NCBI GenBank assembly: GCA_947039485.1
Contig: CAMQZC010000021.1
Coordinates: forward strand, 1 to 44,246
Source of the DNA: an uncultured Verrucomicrobiales bacterium
Lineage (GTDB): Bacteria; Verrucomicrobiota; Verrucomicrobiia; Verrucomicrobiales; Akkermansiaceae
Reading direction: 5' to 3'
Length of the DNA: 44,246 nucleotides
This document shows, in pieces, positions 7,695 through 15,695 of this stretch. The notes under the pieces were generated by a model, which was given only the letters and a program-made list of their open reading frames with translations, did not search any database and was not told the DNA's origin. Both the position numbers and the translations under genes were made by a program. Each line of letters opens with the position of its first letter. Within the stretch, counting starts at the first letter, position 1.

Positions 7695-8312
7695 ATGAAA
7701 ACCACCGCTACTGTACTTTCTATCTTTTGTACTATTTTTGCCTTATGCTGCTTCATCCCCTTTGTTGGGATGCTCGCTTGGCTGCCTCTCTTTATCTTTA
7801 TCCCGTTGACTCTGATTTTTGGCATCTGTGCCAAGCGTCATTCTGCTTGGATTCTGTCGCTAGTCTCCTTGATTTTATTCCCTGTATCCCTGATTGCGCA
7901 GCTGTACGCGGCTGACATGATTCTGGCGAATGCTCTTAAGGAATGTAACAGGGAGGAAATCATCGCTGAGATTAAGGCAGCGGTGGAGGTTGAGGCTGAA
8001 CCCCTTCAATTCGACAGCGTGGAGGAGCACGCGGAGTTCCTCAAAGACGCAGAATCGGCATTGCTGTCATACCGTGAATACCGCGAGGATTCTGCATGGT
8101 TTTTTGTGAAATTTGACGGCTTTGCTGAAATGGCAGGTATTATCGAGATTGCTATCTTGGAATATGTGAAAAATATAGAGTTCTTAGAGCCAGTTGGTTG
8201 TTGTCCAGAGCTAGTACCTGCTCCTGCACCTGCACCTGCACCTGCACCTGCACCTGCTCCTGCACCTGCTCCTGCTCCTGCTCCTGTAGCAACTCCAACT
8301 CCTGTAGCATAA
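7695..8312 (+). CDS. Hypothetical membrane protein with a Pro-Ala repeat tail
   Basis: I do not recognise this 205-residue protein. The first 80 residues are hydrophobic, with two likely membrane segments (about 5-40, possibly a hairpin, and 53-75) containing short charged turns (CAKRHS). A polar, acidic central part follows (about 83-165), then a tail of 11 consecutive Pro-Ala dipeptides encoded by CCTGCA/CCTGCT hexamers (8217-8282), ending in PVATPTPVA. The layout suggests a membrane-anchored domain with a stiff extended tail. It ends 4 bp before yggS and is probably co-transcribed with it. Hexamer repeats of this kind vary in copy number by slippage. Confidence 0.6.
   Translation: MKTTATVLSIFCTIFALCCFIPFVGMLAWLPLFIFIPLTLIFGICAKRHSAWILSLVSLILFPVSLIAQLYAADMILANALKECNREEIIAEIKAAVEVEAEPLQFDSVEEHAEFLKDAESALLSYREYREDSAWFFVKFDGFAEMAGIIEIAILEYVKNIEFLEPVGCCPELVPAPAPAPAPAPAPAPAPAPAPAPVATPTPVA
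8216..8288 (+). repeat. CCTGCA/CCTGCT hexanucleotide repeat
   Basis: Eleven consecutive CCTGCA or CCTGCT units plus a final CCTGTA, in frame, encode the Pro-Ala tail of the preceding membrane protein. Six bases per unit means copy-number change would keep the reading frame. Confidence 0.9.
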
Positions 8313-8316
8313 AAAC

Positions 8317-9012
8317 ATGTCCCAGTACATCCCTCAGCAACTTGATGAGATTCGCGCTGGCGTCATCGCCGCCGCGGCTCGCTCGCATCGTGATCCAGCG
8401 GGTATTAATCTGCTGGCCGTGAGCAAGACCTTCCCTGTGGAGGATTTGATGCAAGCTTATGATGCCGGGCAGCGGGTCTTTGGCGAGAATCGTCTGCAAG
8501 AGGCGATGGAGAAGATCCCCCAGATGCCTCAGGACTGTCGCTGGCACCTCATCGGACCTCTTCAGCGAAACAAGGTTCGCAAGGCTTTGCAGCAGGGATT
8601 TGCTCTTATTGAGGCGGTGCCTTCATTGCGTCTCAGCGAGGCGATATCACGCATCGCGTGTGAGGAGGGAATCATCGCCTCCATTCTCCTTGAGGTCAAT
8701 GTAGATGCCGAGGAGAGTAAGCACGGCTTTAGCGTGGATGATCTGCGCGCCCAGTGGGATGAGCTGATGGCTCTGCCCTCGCTGGATATTCAGGGTCTGA
8801 TGTGCATCCCTGCCTTTGCTGCCTCTGCGCAGGAGGCTCGCCCTGCCTTTGCGTCACTGCGCGCGCTGGCGGAGGAACTGCGTGAGCGCGGCCCCCTGCC
8901 TCTGCCTCTGCTCTCCATGGGTATGAGCCACGACTTTGGCATTGCTATTGAGGAGGGCTCGACCAATGTGCGCGTCGGCTCCGCCATTTTTGGCAAGCGC
9001 GATTACAGTTAA
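8317..9012 (+). CDS. yggS: Pyridoxal phosphate homeostasis protein (YggS/PLPBP family)
   Basis: Cytoplasmic PLP-binding protein of 231 residues, the normal length. It is a single TIM barrel like the N-domain of alanine racemase, with the PLP lysine K37 in LLAVSKTFP. Other family motifs are FGENRLQEA, WHLIGPLQRNK, LLEVNVDAEESKHGF, LSMGMSHDF and VRVGSAIFG. The family carries and buffers PLP rather than catalysing racemisation; loss disturbs amino-acid and keto-acid pools. It follows the Pro-Ala membrane protein after 4 bp and has no SD sequence. Confidence 0.93.
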   Translation: MSQYIPQQLDEIRAGVIAAAARSHRDPAGINLLAVSKTFPVEDLMQAYDAGQRVFGENRLQEAMEKIPQMPQDCRWHLIGPLQRNKVRKALQQGFALIEAVPSLRLSEAISRIACEEGIIASILLEVNVDAEESKHGFSVDDLRAQWDELMALPSLDIQGLMCIPAFAASAQEARPAFASLRALAEELRERGPLPLPLLSMGMSHDFGIAIEEGSTNVRVGSAIFGKRDYS

Positions 9013-9057
9013 TCTCGAGGGCTTGGAGCCTTTACTTCATCGTGGGAATAGGCAGGC

Positions 9058-9085
9058 TTGTAATCAGTTCCCCTTGTGTTACACT
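9058..9085 (+). promoter_or_regulatory. Promoter of the sialidase gene (extended -10)
   Basis: TTGTAA (9058-9063), a 16-bp spacer and TACACT (9080-9085), preceded by TGT as an extended -10. The predicted start near 9092 lies 2 nt before the ATG at 9094, which implies a leaderless or nearly leaderless mRNA. Confidence 0.5.
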
Positions 9086-9093
9086 ACTTGTGT

Positions 9094-10732
9094 ATGTTCA
9101 AAAGAATCTTAACACTGCTTCTTGCTTCTGCCATGCTCTTCTCCGCCGCGCCCTCTTGGGCTGCGGGGAAGCTGCCCAAAAGCAAAGATGTCAAGGTGAG
9201 AGATCTCTCCATTGATGATCCCGGAGCTTATCCAATCATGCAGCGCTGCGATATGAACCCTGCGCTGCGACTCTCCATCACGGCCGAGGGCTCTGAGAAG
9301 AATGCTGGCGAGGGCATCAGTGAGCTCGCCTTTATGATTCGCCCAGCAGCAGCGATTGAGTCCGTCTCGCTGCGCTCCAGTGTGAAGTCCTCAGCGGACC
9401 TTCCCCAAGGCGAATCCTATCGCCACAGCGCAGCCCTCCCGCAAGGGCATTGTACGATTTAAAAAGAACATCCCTGTCAAGGGTGGTCAAAGCTGGATTT
9501 GGCTGGATGTGAAACTCTCTGACAAGTCTGTCGTGGGGCAGGAGATTGAGATTTCTCAGCTGCGCTGCAAGGCAGGAGAGAAGATGTACCGTCAGGAGGA
9601 GCCTGTTACTCAGATGGTGGGTAGCTTGATTGCCAAGGGAAATGAGGCCGTGAGACAGCTTAGGGGACCTGCGCGCAACTGCGCTCACTTCCGCATCCCG
9701 GCAGCCATACAGACGAGCAAGGGCACGCTACTGGCTGCCTTTGATGCTCGCTACCTGCGAGAGGGTGACCTCTGCTCTGACATTGATGTTGCCATCGTGC
9801 GCTCCATTGATGGCGGTCGCAGCTGGACACGCCCAGCAGTGGCGATGGATGCTGGCGCTGGTGATGCCAATGGCTGCGGAGACCCCTGCATGGTTGAGGA
9901 TGCGGATGGCCGCATCTGGATACAGGCGCTGACCACACATTTTAAGGGCGGTACCGCGCTCAAGGTCTCAAAGACAGGGCACAACCCCAAGAATACAGGT
10001 CAGTGGAATATGACAAGCAGCAGTAATGAGGGCAAGAGCTGGTCAAAGAAGCTCATCAACCCCACCAAGACAATCAAGAATCCTGCTTGGAATCTCTTCC
10101 TTGCAGGTCCCGGCCACGGAATCACACTCAAGGATGGCACTATTGTCTTCCCTGCTCAGGCTTGGACCAATGGGTCAGACCCCCGCAGCCAGTCCACCAT
10201 TTGCTACTCCAAGGATGCTGGTAAGACGTGGAAGATGGGCAAGGGCGTGCCGCATGCGACATCAGAGTCGCAGGTGGTGGAGCTGAGAAACGGCTCCATT
10301 ATGATCAACTGCCGCAATGAGCGCCGCTCAGGCAAGCGCGCGGTTTACGTGACCAAGGATATGGGCGAGACATGGGTGGCGCATGAGACTAATCTCAATA
10401 CCCTCAATGAGCCTACCTGTCAGGCATCGCTCATCTCAATTGACAGCAAGAAGTATGGTAAGTTGCTGCTCTTCTCTAACCCAAACAACCCCAAGGCATC
10501 AGCTCGTAATACGATGACTATTAAATTCTCGAAGAATGAGGGTAAGACATGGAGCAAGGGTTACATCTGCGATGCTCGCGAGACGGCTGGTTATTCAAAC
10601 TTGATGCTCATGGATGATGAGACGCTGGGCGTGGTCTACGAGTCAGCTATCCAGTCGAGCGCTCGCAAGGATAACTTCTGGGGGATGAACTTCCTGCGCA
10701 TCCCTCTCAAGACTATTTTAAAGGCGAAGTAA
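9094..10732 (+). pseudogene. Secreted exo-alpha-sialidase, frameshifted (intact length about 545 aa)
   Basis: Two adjacent frames make one sialidase. 9094-9462 encodes a signal peptide (MFKRILTLLLASAMLFSA, then a cut near SWA-AGK) and the start of a BNR-associated N-terminal domain. Frame 2, readable from 9386 to 10732, continues it (KGIVRFKKNIPVKGGQSWIW) into the six-bladed sialidase domain. This has the FRIP motif (HFRIPAAIQT) with the first catalytic arginine and five Asp-boxes such as SIDGGRSW, SKDAGKTW and SKNEGKTW. The frame must change between the frame-2 stop at 9383 and the frame-1 stop at 9460. Removing one C from CCCC at 9403-9406 would join DLP to KANPIATAQP. The enzyme would release terminal sialic acid from mucin glycans. 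Either a real inactivating mutation or a sequence error. Confidence 0.82.
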
Positions 10733-10864
10733 AAGTTTGGCTTTTGTGCAGGCCGATGCCAGCGCATGTTGAGGGCTTGAATTATAGCTTGTGCGCCTGC
10801 GCTCAAGAAGCTTGATTTGGCTGATTCTTGCTCTTATGCTGTTGCTAGTTGCGTGTCTTCTGGC

Positions 10865-10893
10865 TTGACTTGCGAGGTGGGGATTGCTATTCT
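10865..10893 (+). promoter_or_regulatory. Promoter of the secreted protein gene at 10900
   Basis: TTGACT (10865-10870), a 17-bp spacer and TATTCT (10888-10893), preceded by TGC as an extended -10. The predicted start coincides with the ATG at 10900, implying a leaderless mRNA, and it excludes an in-frame start further upstream. Confidence 0.6.
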
Positions 10894-10899
10894 TCGTCG

Positions 10900-11703
10900 A
10901 TGAAGTTCACCTCTCCTCTCCTCCTGCTGCCACTGCTTCTTTCTGGGCTTGCAGCGGCGCAAATACCCTCTTCGATGATAGGGCTCGATTATGGTGTAGG
11001 CGTAAGTGATGTCGATTGCGTGGAGCTGATGCATGAGCGCGAGCTCGACTTGCTCAAGCTCTATCAGCTCGCTTTGAGCAAGGCTTGTGATGCGAGTACG
11101 GCCGCTAGTTCTGCTAAGGAATTGAGTGATGTTTTAGCTGATTTAAAGGAATGCCGTGAGAGCTTGGAGGCGATGCCTAAGGTGATGATGCCAAGCCTGT
11201 GCGCGGGGAAGAATAAGGAGTACTCCCCACGCAAGGTCTCGGCTTACCTCCTGATTGATCCTGAGCAAAAGCGCGCGCTCGCAGCAAATTGCTGGGCTAA
11301 TGACTCTCTGCGGAGAGCTATTGATGGCTTGGTGCTCCCGCTTGCTCCTGAGGCGGCGCGCTTGGAGTTGCGCGATAAGTATGCAGCGTTGATGTTGGAG
11401 AATTATAACGCGCGCATCGTGATAAGGGATTTGCTAGCCGCGACGCACGATGCTGCTTCTGCATCTCTCGCCAATGATGGGATTTTGCTGTACCTGGAGG
11501 CGCGAGACGTGTGGAATGGTAAGATGATGGGTCTTGGGTGGTCGATCCTCAGTGAGGAGGATGTGACGTACTTCCGATCGCCTTTTCAGAAGGGCTTGGT
11601 TGAGCTAGTCCCAGCGCTGTACCATGAGCGCAGGCGTGTCCTTGCTGCTGATTGCTACGGCCACGAGGGTCTCATGCAGACTCTCCGCAATAGGTATCGA
11701 TAA
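10900..11703 (+). CDS. Hypothetical secreted protein
   Basis: I do not recognise this 267-residue protein. It opens with a signal peptide (MKFTSPLLLLPLLLSGLAAA, cut near AAA-Q). The mature part is mostly helical in composition, rich in Leu, Ala and Glu, with seven or so cysteines spread over its length (for example VDCVEL, KACDAS, ADCYGH), which suggests disulphides in the periplasm. The start was chosen because the signal peptide begins there and the promoter ends just before it. The gene stands alone and shares a bidirectional terminator with the convergent transketolase gene. Confidence 0.7.
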   Translation: MKFTSPLLLLPLLLSGLAAAQIPSSMIGLDYGVGVSDVDCVELMHERELDLLKLYQLALSKACDASTAASSAKELSDVLADLKECRESLEAMPKVMMPSLCAGKNKEYSPRKVSAYLLIDPEQKRALAANCWANDSLRRAIDGLVLPLAPEAARLELRDKYAALMLENYNARIVIRDLLAATHDAASASLANDGILLYLEARDVWNGKMMGLGWSILSEEDVTYFRSPFQKGLVELVPALYHERRRVLAADCYGHEGLMQTLRNRYR

Positions 11704-11729
11704 AGCTCACTGCAGCTATCTATTAATCT

Positions 11730-11771
11730 AAAAAAACCGCCCCAACGCGTTAGCGTAGGGGCGGTTTTTTT
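11730..11771. terminator. Bidirectional intrinsic terminator
   Basis: A stem with AAAAAACCGCCCC on one side and GGGGCGGTTTTTT on the other, extended by ACGC-GTTA-GCGT after an A-A mismatch. T-runs follow the stem on both strands, so it serves both the plus-strand secreted protein gene and the minus-strand transketolase gene. Confidence 0.93.
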
Positions 11772-11791
11772 AACTTGTTGGGGTCTCGAGC

Positions 11792-13798
11792 TTAGATGCT
11801 CTTGGCTGTGGCAACGATGTTCTCGACATTCATGCCGAGCTCGCTGAGTACCAAATCACCCGGTGCGGAGAAGCCGAAGTCATCAATGCTGATGATGGCT
11901 TTGCGGTCTTGTACGTAGCGGAACCAGAGGTCACCACGACCTGCCTCGATGGAGACGCGGCGTGTGCAGCTGCTGGGCAGTACGGACTCACGGTAGGCTT
12001 CTTCTTCACGCTCAAAGCGCCACATGGAGGGCATGGAGACGACGCGGACGCCATCGCCGAGTTGCTTGGCTGCTTCGAGGGCAAGGATGACCTCGGAGCC
12101 TGTGGCGATGAGGATGAGCTCAGGGGTAGCTGTGCTTTCCTTGCTTACGATGTAGGCGCCCTTGAGTGTGCCTTGGCGGCGGGTCTCAGCGCTGAGGCTG
12201 GGCTCGATGCTGCTGAGGCTGGGAATGTTTTGACGTGTGAGGATGAGGGCGCTAGGGCCGCTCACGCGCTGCATAGCACACATCCATGCACCCGCTGTTT
12301 CTTCCTCATCGGCTGGGCGGAGGACATCGAGGTTGGGGATGAGGCGCAGACCGGATACAGTCTCGATAGGTTGGTGTGTAGGGCCGTCTTCACCAACTGC
12401 GACAGAGTCGTGGGTGAGGATGTAGGTGACAGGCAGGTGACCAAGTGCAGCAACGCGGATGGAGGCGCGCATGTAGTCAACAAAGACGCAGAAGGTGCCA
12501 GCACTCACGCGGAAGAGACCGTCGTAGGCGATGCCGTTGCAGATAGCGCCCATGGCGTGCTCGCGGATGCCGAGCCAGAAGTTACGTCCGTTGTAGTTCG
12601 TAGCGGAGAAATCACCAGCATTCTCAAGGTAGTTTTTGTTGCTTGAGAAGAGGTCTGCGCTCGTGCTCAGCAGAGCAGGGCAAGCAGCGCCAATGGCGTT
12701 TTGAACAGCGGAGCCCGATGAGCGTGTTGCGAGGACGGAGCCTGCTGCAAATTGGGGGATAATCTTGTTGCTGAACTCAGGGCTGAGGCCCTCAGTGGAG
12801 AGTGCGCAGCCCTCGCTGAGTTCGCGTGCGAGCTCGGGGTTGGCGATGCTCCATGCATCAAAGCTGCTCTGCCATGTGGCGCAGGTTGCTTCGCGCTCGG
12901 CCTTGACTTCTGCCATGTAGCCGCGTACTTCATCAGAGACGTAGTAGAGTTCCTCTGGGAGACCCCAGTTGCTGTGAGCTTCTTTCCAGAGCTTAGCTCC
13001 ACCTTCGCCGTGGCCTTTGGTTGTGCCCTCAAATCCGGGAACACCCTTGCCGATGACGGTTTTGGCGATGATGAGTTTGGGTCGGCCATTCTTCTCCAAG
13101 CGAGCTGCTCGGAGGGTGTCGGCGACGACAGCCATGTCATTGCCATTAATGCTGATTGCATCCCAGCCCATGGCGTTGTAAATTGTAGCAATATCCTCAA
13201 TTTGTGAGGTCTCGATAGGTGCATCAAGGGTGATGCCGTTGGCATCATAGATGAGTACGAGATTGTCAAGCTTGAGCACACCTGCAATGGCGGCCGCCTC
13301 ACGGGAGATACCCTCTTGCATGCAGCCGTCACCTGCGAGGCAGTAGACGTTTTGGTTGAAGATTTCTTGATCCGCTGTGTTGAATCGGGCTGCAGCGTGC
13401 TTGGCGGAGATAGCAAAGCCTACTGCATTGGCAACACCTTGACCAAGGGGGCCTGTGGTGCACTCAACGCCGGGGCTGCATTTGAACTCGGGGTGACCTG
13501 GGGTCTTGGAGTTTTTGCTACGGAAGCCCTTGACGTCATCAAGGCTCAAATCGTAGCCGCTTAGATGCAGCCAAGCATAGAGGAACATGGAGCCATGACC
13601 GCCTGAGAGTACGAAGCGGTCGCGATTGAGCCAGCGTGGCTCAGAGGGGTTGATATTGAGCAGTGATCCGTAGAGGACTGCGCCGATTTCAGCGCACCCA
13701 AGAGGCAAACCCATATGTCCCGAAGCTTTTTCAAAGATAGCGTCAATGGCCAGCCCTCGAGCTTCATTAGCTGCCTTTTGTAGAATTTCCATGTTCAT
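11792..13798 (-). CDS. tkt: Transketolase
   Basis: Thiamine diphosphate and Mg-dependent enzyme that moves two-carbon ketol units in the non-oxidative pentose phosphate pathway; 668 residues, the normal length. Motifs in order: ASGHMGLPLG, SGGHGSM, TTGPLGQGVANAVG, the TPP site GDGCMQEG at about 156-163 ending in LIYDANGI, then a pyrimidine-binding domain with GIREHAMGAICNG and TYILTHDSVAVGEDGPTHQPIE. I chose the ATG at 13798 because the in-frame ATG at 13816 lies inside the -10 region of the likely promoter; 13792 is a further option. A single-gene unit with its own promoter and terminator. Confidence 0.93.
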   Translation of the reverse strand: MNMEILQKAANEARGLAIDAIFEKASGHMGLPLGCAEIGAVLYGSLLNINPSEPRWLNRDRFVLSGGHGSMFLYAWLHLSGYDLSLDDVKGFRSKNSKTPGHPEFKCSPGVECTTGPLGQGVANAVGFAISAKHAAARFNTADQEIFNQNVYCLAGDGCMQEGISREAAAIAGVLKLDNLVLIYDANGITLDAPIETSQIEDIATIYNAMGWDAISINGNDMAVVADTLRAARLEKNGRPKLIIAKTVIGKGVPGFEGTTKGHGEGGAKLWKEAHSNWGLPEELYYVSDEVRGYMAEVKAEREATCATWQSSFDAWSIANPELARELSEGCALSTEGLSPEFSNKIIPQFAAGSVLATRSSGSAVQNAIGAACPALLSTSADLFSSNKNYLENAGDFSATNYNGRNFWLGIREHAMGAICNGIAYDGLFRVSAGTFCVFVDYMRASIRVAALGHLPVTYILTHDSVAVGEDGPTHQPIETVSGLRLIPNLDVLRPADEEETAGAWMCAMQRVSGPSALILTRQNIPSLSSIEPSLSAETRRQGTLKGAYIVSKESTATPELILIATGSEVILALEAAKQLGDGVRVVSMPSMWRFEREEEAYRESVLPSSCTRRVSIEAGRGDLWFRYVQDRKAIISIDDFGFSAPGDLVLSELGMNVENIVATAKSI

Positions 13799-13806
13799 GC
13801 GCGGCG

Positions 13807-13836
13807 ATTCTATCATATGGAGGGGGTATTTGTAAA
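13807..13836 (-). promoter_or_regulatory. Transketolase promoter (extended -10)
   Basis: On the minus strand TTTACA (13831-13836), an 18-bp spacer and TAGAAT (13807-13812), preceded by TGA as an extended -10. The predicted start near 13800 lies directly before the ATG at 13798, again a leaderless arrangement. Confidence 0.5.
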
Positions 13837-13889
13837 GGCTAAATAGGGCTTATTTCCCCTATGTCTTGAAAAAGCATGCCTAAGTTAAG

Positions 13890-13928
13890 CCGCAAAATAG
13901 CCGCCTCAGCCTTGGGGGCTGGGCGGCT
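13890..13928 (-). terminator. Intrinsic terminator of the alcohol dehydrogenase gene
   Basis: On the minus strand AGCCGCCCAGCC pairs with GGCTGAGGCGGCT (one unpaired base) and is followed by ATTTTG. It lies 23 bp after the stop codon. Confidence 0.8.
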
Positions 13929-13950
13929 TGTTGATTAAGCTGCTTTATGT

Positions 13951-15117
13951 TTATTTAAAGGAGCTTTTGTAAATGTTTAATACCTCATCATCGCTCAGAT
14001 CGCGAGGGTCGACGGTAAAGAGACCCGCCATGGTGTTGCGTGCATTGCTTACGAAGCGTGGGAGGTCCGCGGCGGTGATGCCGTAGTCAGAGAGGGCGAT
14101 GTTGCCTACGCCGCAGTCTTTTTGGAGCTTGGCGAGGGCGTTGAGGAAGTCCTCAGGGCTTGTGGATTTTTCACCAGTCATGACTTCAGCCATCTTCATG
14201 AATTTCTCGGGGCATGTGTCGGCAAAAGCACCGAAGTAGGCCAGAGAGATTGCGATGAGTCCAGCACCATGGGGCAGGGCGGGGAAGTATGCGCTCATGG
14301 CGTGCTCCAAGGAGTGCTCGGAGGTGCAGCTAGAGGTGCTCTCGACCATGCCTGCGATGCTGCTTGCGAGTGCGACATCAGCGCGAGCTGCAATGTTGCT
14401 GCCATCCTTGACTGCTGTGGGCAGAGACTTGGCAAGCAACTCTATGCTCTTGAGTGAGTATCCCTCGCTGATAGGGGAGGCGATGTTGGCGATGTAGCCT
14501 TCAGATGCGTGGAAGAAGGCGTCAAAGCCTTGGTATGCCGTGAGTACGGGGGGGACTGAGAGCATGAGCTCGGGGTCAACGATAGCCACGATGGGGAAGA
14601 GCTCGGGGACGCCGTAGCCAATCTTCTCCTCATTGTGTGTGATCACTGTCCATGGGTCAAGCTCGGTGCCTGTGCCAGCTGTCGTGGGGATAGCGATGAG
14701 GGGGAGGGCTCCACCCGTGGGGGTCATGCCTTTGCCTGTGCCACCATGGATGTAATCCCAGTAGTCGCCGTCGTTGCAAGCCATTAGTGCGATGGATTTT
14801 GCGCTGTCGATGGAGCTGCCTCCACCGAGGCCGACGATGAGATCGCAGGATTGAGCGCGGCAGACGGCTGCTGCTTCCATGACGTGCTCTTTGACTGGGT
14901 TGGCGAGGGTCTTGTCGTAGACGACGCTAGAGATGCCTCGCTGGCTGAGGAGGGCTTTAACGCGAGCGAGGTAGCCGAATTTGCGCATGGCGGTGCCAGC
15001 TGAGATGACGATAAGCGCTTTGCTCAGGGTGTTGGGGAGGGGGAGGCTTGAGAGCTGCTCTAAGCAGCCATTACCAAAGACGAGCTTGGTAGGGATAAAG
15101 TTTGTAAACGTATTCAT
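13951..15117 (-). CDS. Iron-containing (type III) alcohol dehydrogenase
   Basis: NAD(P)H-dependent alcohol/aldehyde oxidoreductase of 388 residues. It has an N-terminal dinucleotide domain with VGLGGGSSIDSAK, the conserved IPTTAGTGTE stretch, and the C-terminal metal site (FDAFFHASEGY and SEHSLEHAMSAYFPALPHG), giving the usual Asp and three His ligands. The sequence is closest in style to the butanol dehydrogenase (BdhA/YqhD-like) and lactaldehyde reductase branches; the substrate cannot be read from sequence. In a sugar-fermenting gut bacterium it would regenerate NAD(P)+. The ATG at 15117 is preferred over a GTG at 15135. The promoter overlaps a perfect palindrome, suggesting a dedicated regulator. 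Confidence 0.88.
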   Translation of the reverse strand: MNTFTNFIPTKLVFGNGCLEQLSSLPLPNTLSKALIVISAGTAMRKFGYLARVKALLSQRGISSVVYDKTLANPVKEHVMEAAAVCRAQSCDLIVGLGGGSSIDSAKSIALMACNDGDYWDYIHGGTGKGMTPTGGALPLIAIPTTAGTGTELDPWTVITHNEEKIGYGVPELFPIVAIVDPELMLSVPPVLTAYQGFDAFFHASEGYIANIASPISEGYSLKSIELLAKSLPTAVKDGSNIAARADVALASSIAGMVESTSSCTSEHSLEHAMSAYFPALPHGAGLIAISLAYFGAFADTCPEKFMKMAEVMTGEKSTSPEDFLNALAKLQKDCGVGNIALSDYGITAADLPRFVSNARNTMAGLFTVDPRDLSDDEVLNIYKSSFK

Positions 15118-15154
15118 GTGCTGAGAGTTTAGCACAGAGAGCGGACAAGGGGCA

Positions 15155-15186
15155 ATATTAATGATGTCCCAATTGTGTCACAATTG
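15155..15186 (-). promoter_or_regulatory. Alcohol dehydrogenase promoter with palindromic operator
   Basis: On the minus strand TTGTGA (15178-15183), a 17-bp spacer and TAATAT (15155-15160). The perfect palindrome CAATTGTG-T-CACAATTG (15170-15186) covers the -35 box. Its TTGTG/CACAA half-sites resemble those of the redox sensor Rex, but the 4-bp centre of Rex operators is missing, so the regulator is not identified. Position over the -35 box suggests repression. Confidence 0.6.
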
Positions 15187-15258
15187 CGTCACCATGCAGA
15201 AATGAGGGGGCTGCCCTCCCGTAGCGTCAACGAGGCCTGCCTAGGTCAACTCAATTAA

Positions 15259-15293
15259 ATAGCCCATTCGCGCCTTGGGCGGGAATGGGCTAT
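15259..15293 (-). terminator. Intrinsic terminator after the RNase III-like gene
   Basis: ATAGCCCATTC (15259-15269) pairs perfectly with GAATGGGCTAT (15283-15293); the 13-nt loop can pair further. On the minus strand it is followed by TTAATTG, a weak T-run. It closes the nuoB-nuoC-RNase III-like unit. Confidence 0.65.
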
Positions 15294-15327
15294 GCTAAGT
15301 TTGCTTGCTGCGCGCAGCCTTGTTTGA

Positions 15328-15636
15328 TTAGGCTTCTCTCTTGCGTCGCAGGATGTGCAGGCGCTGCTCCATGCGCGGCTGTAGATGCTCGCTAATCCAG
15401 ACGTTGGCTGCTTCCAGCCCATTGGCTGCGTAGACGCGTCCAATTTGTGCTTCTACTGCGGTTGCGTTGCCTGTAAGGCGTAGAAATTGATTGCTGGTAA
15501 ATTCAACAAAGAGCTTGCCGTCAATCTCGCCTTTCATGGATAAAATCCATTCGCGGACGTAGAGTGCCAGCACGGCGTCGCCTGTCCATGCTTGTGCGCG
15601 GACAACGGGGTCGAGATCAGGGGGTAATTGTGCCAT
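15328..15636 (-). CDS. Small RNase III-like domain protein
   Basis: A 102-residue protein resembling a lone RNase III catalytic domain, most like Mini-III. TGDAVLALYVREWIL matches the GDAVL helix of the family, and VEAQIGRVYAANGLEAANVWI matches the second metal-site helix (family FEALIGAVYLDxGLEAA). The Asp of GDA and the Glu of VEA are kept, but the first-helix Glu and the ADT aspartate of canonical RNase III are replaced (Gln/Ala and Thr). There is no dsRNA-binding domain. Mini-III trims 23S rRNA ends in Firmicutes; whether this one cuts RNA is open. It lies 59 bp after nuoC. Longer starts overlap nuoC in another frame and were not used. Confidence 0.65.
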   Translation of the reverse strand: MAQLPPDLDPVVRAQAWTGDAVLALYVREWILSMKGEIDGKLFVEFTSNQFLRLTGNATAVEAQIGRVYAANGLEAANVWISEHLQPRMEQRLHILRRKREA

Positions 15637-15695
15637 GGTTTCCAAAGAAAATACCCCATATCCCATTACTGGGTATGAGGCTGAAGTTGTTGTGT

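Noticed and set aside
9509..10732. Independent sialidase gene starting at 9509
   Set aside because: The same frame continues upstream with sialidase-domain sequence to at least 9386 and lacks a signal peptide; it is the second part of a frameshifted gene.
15170..15186. A canonical Rex operator
   Set aside because: Half-sites match TTGTG/CACAA, but the 4-bp centre and flanking AA/TT of the Rex consensus are missing; kept only as an unassigned palindrome.
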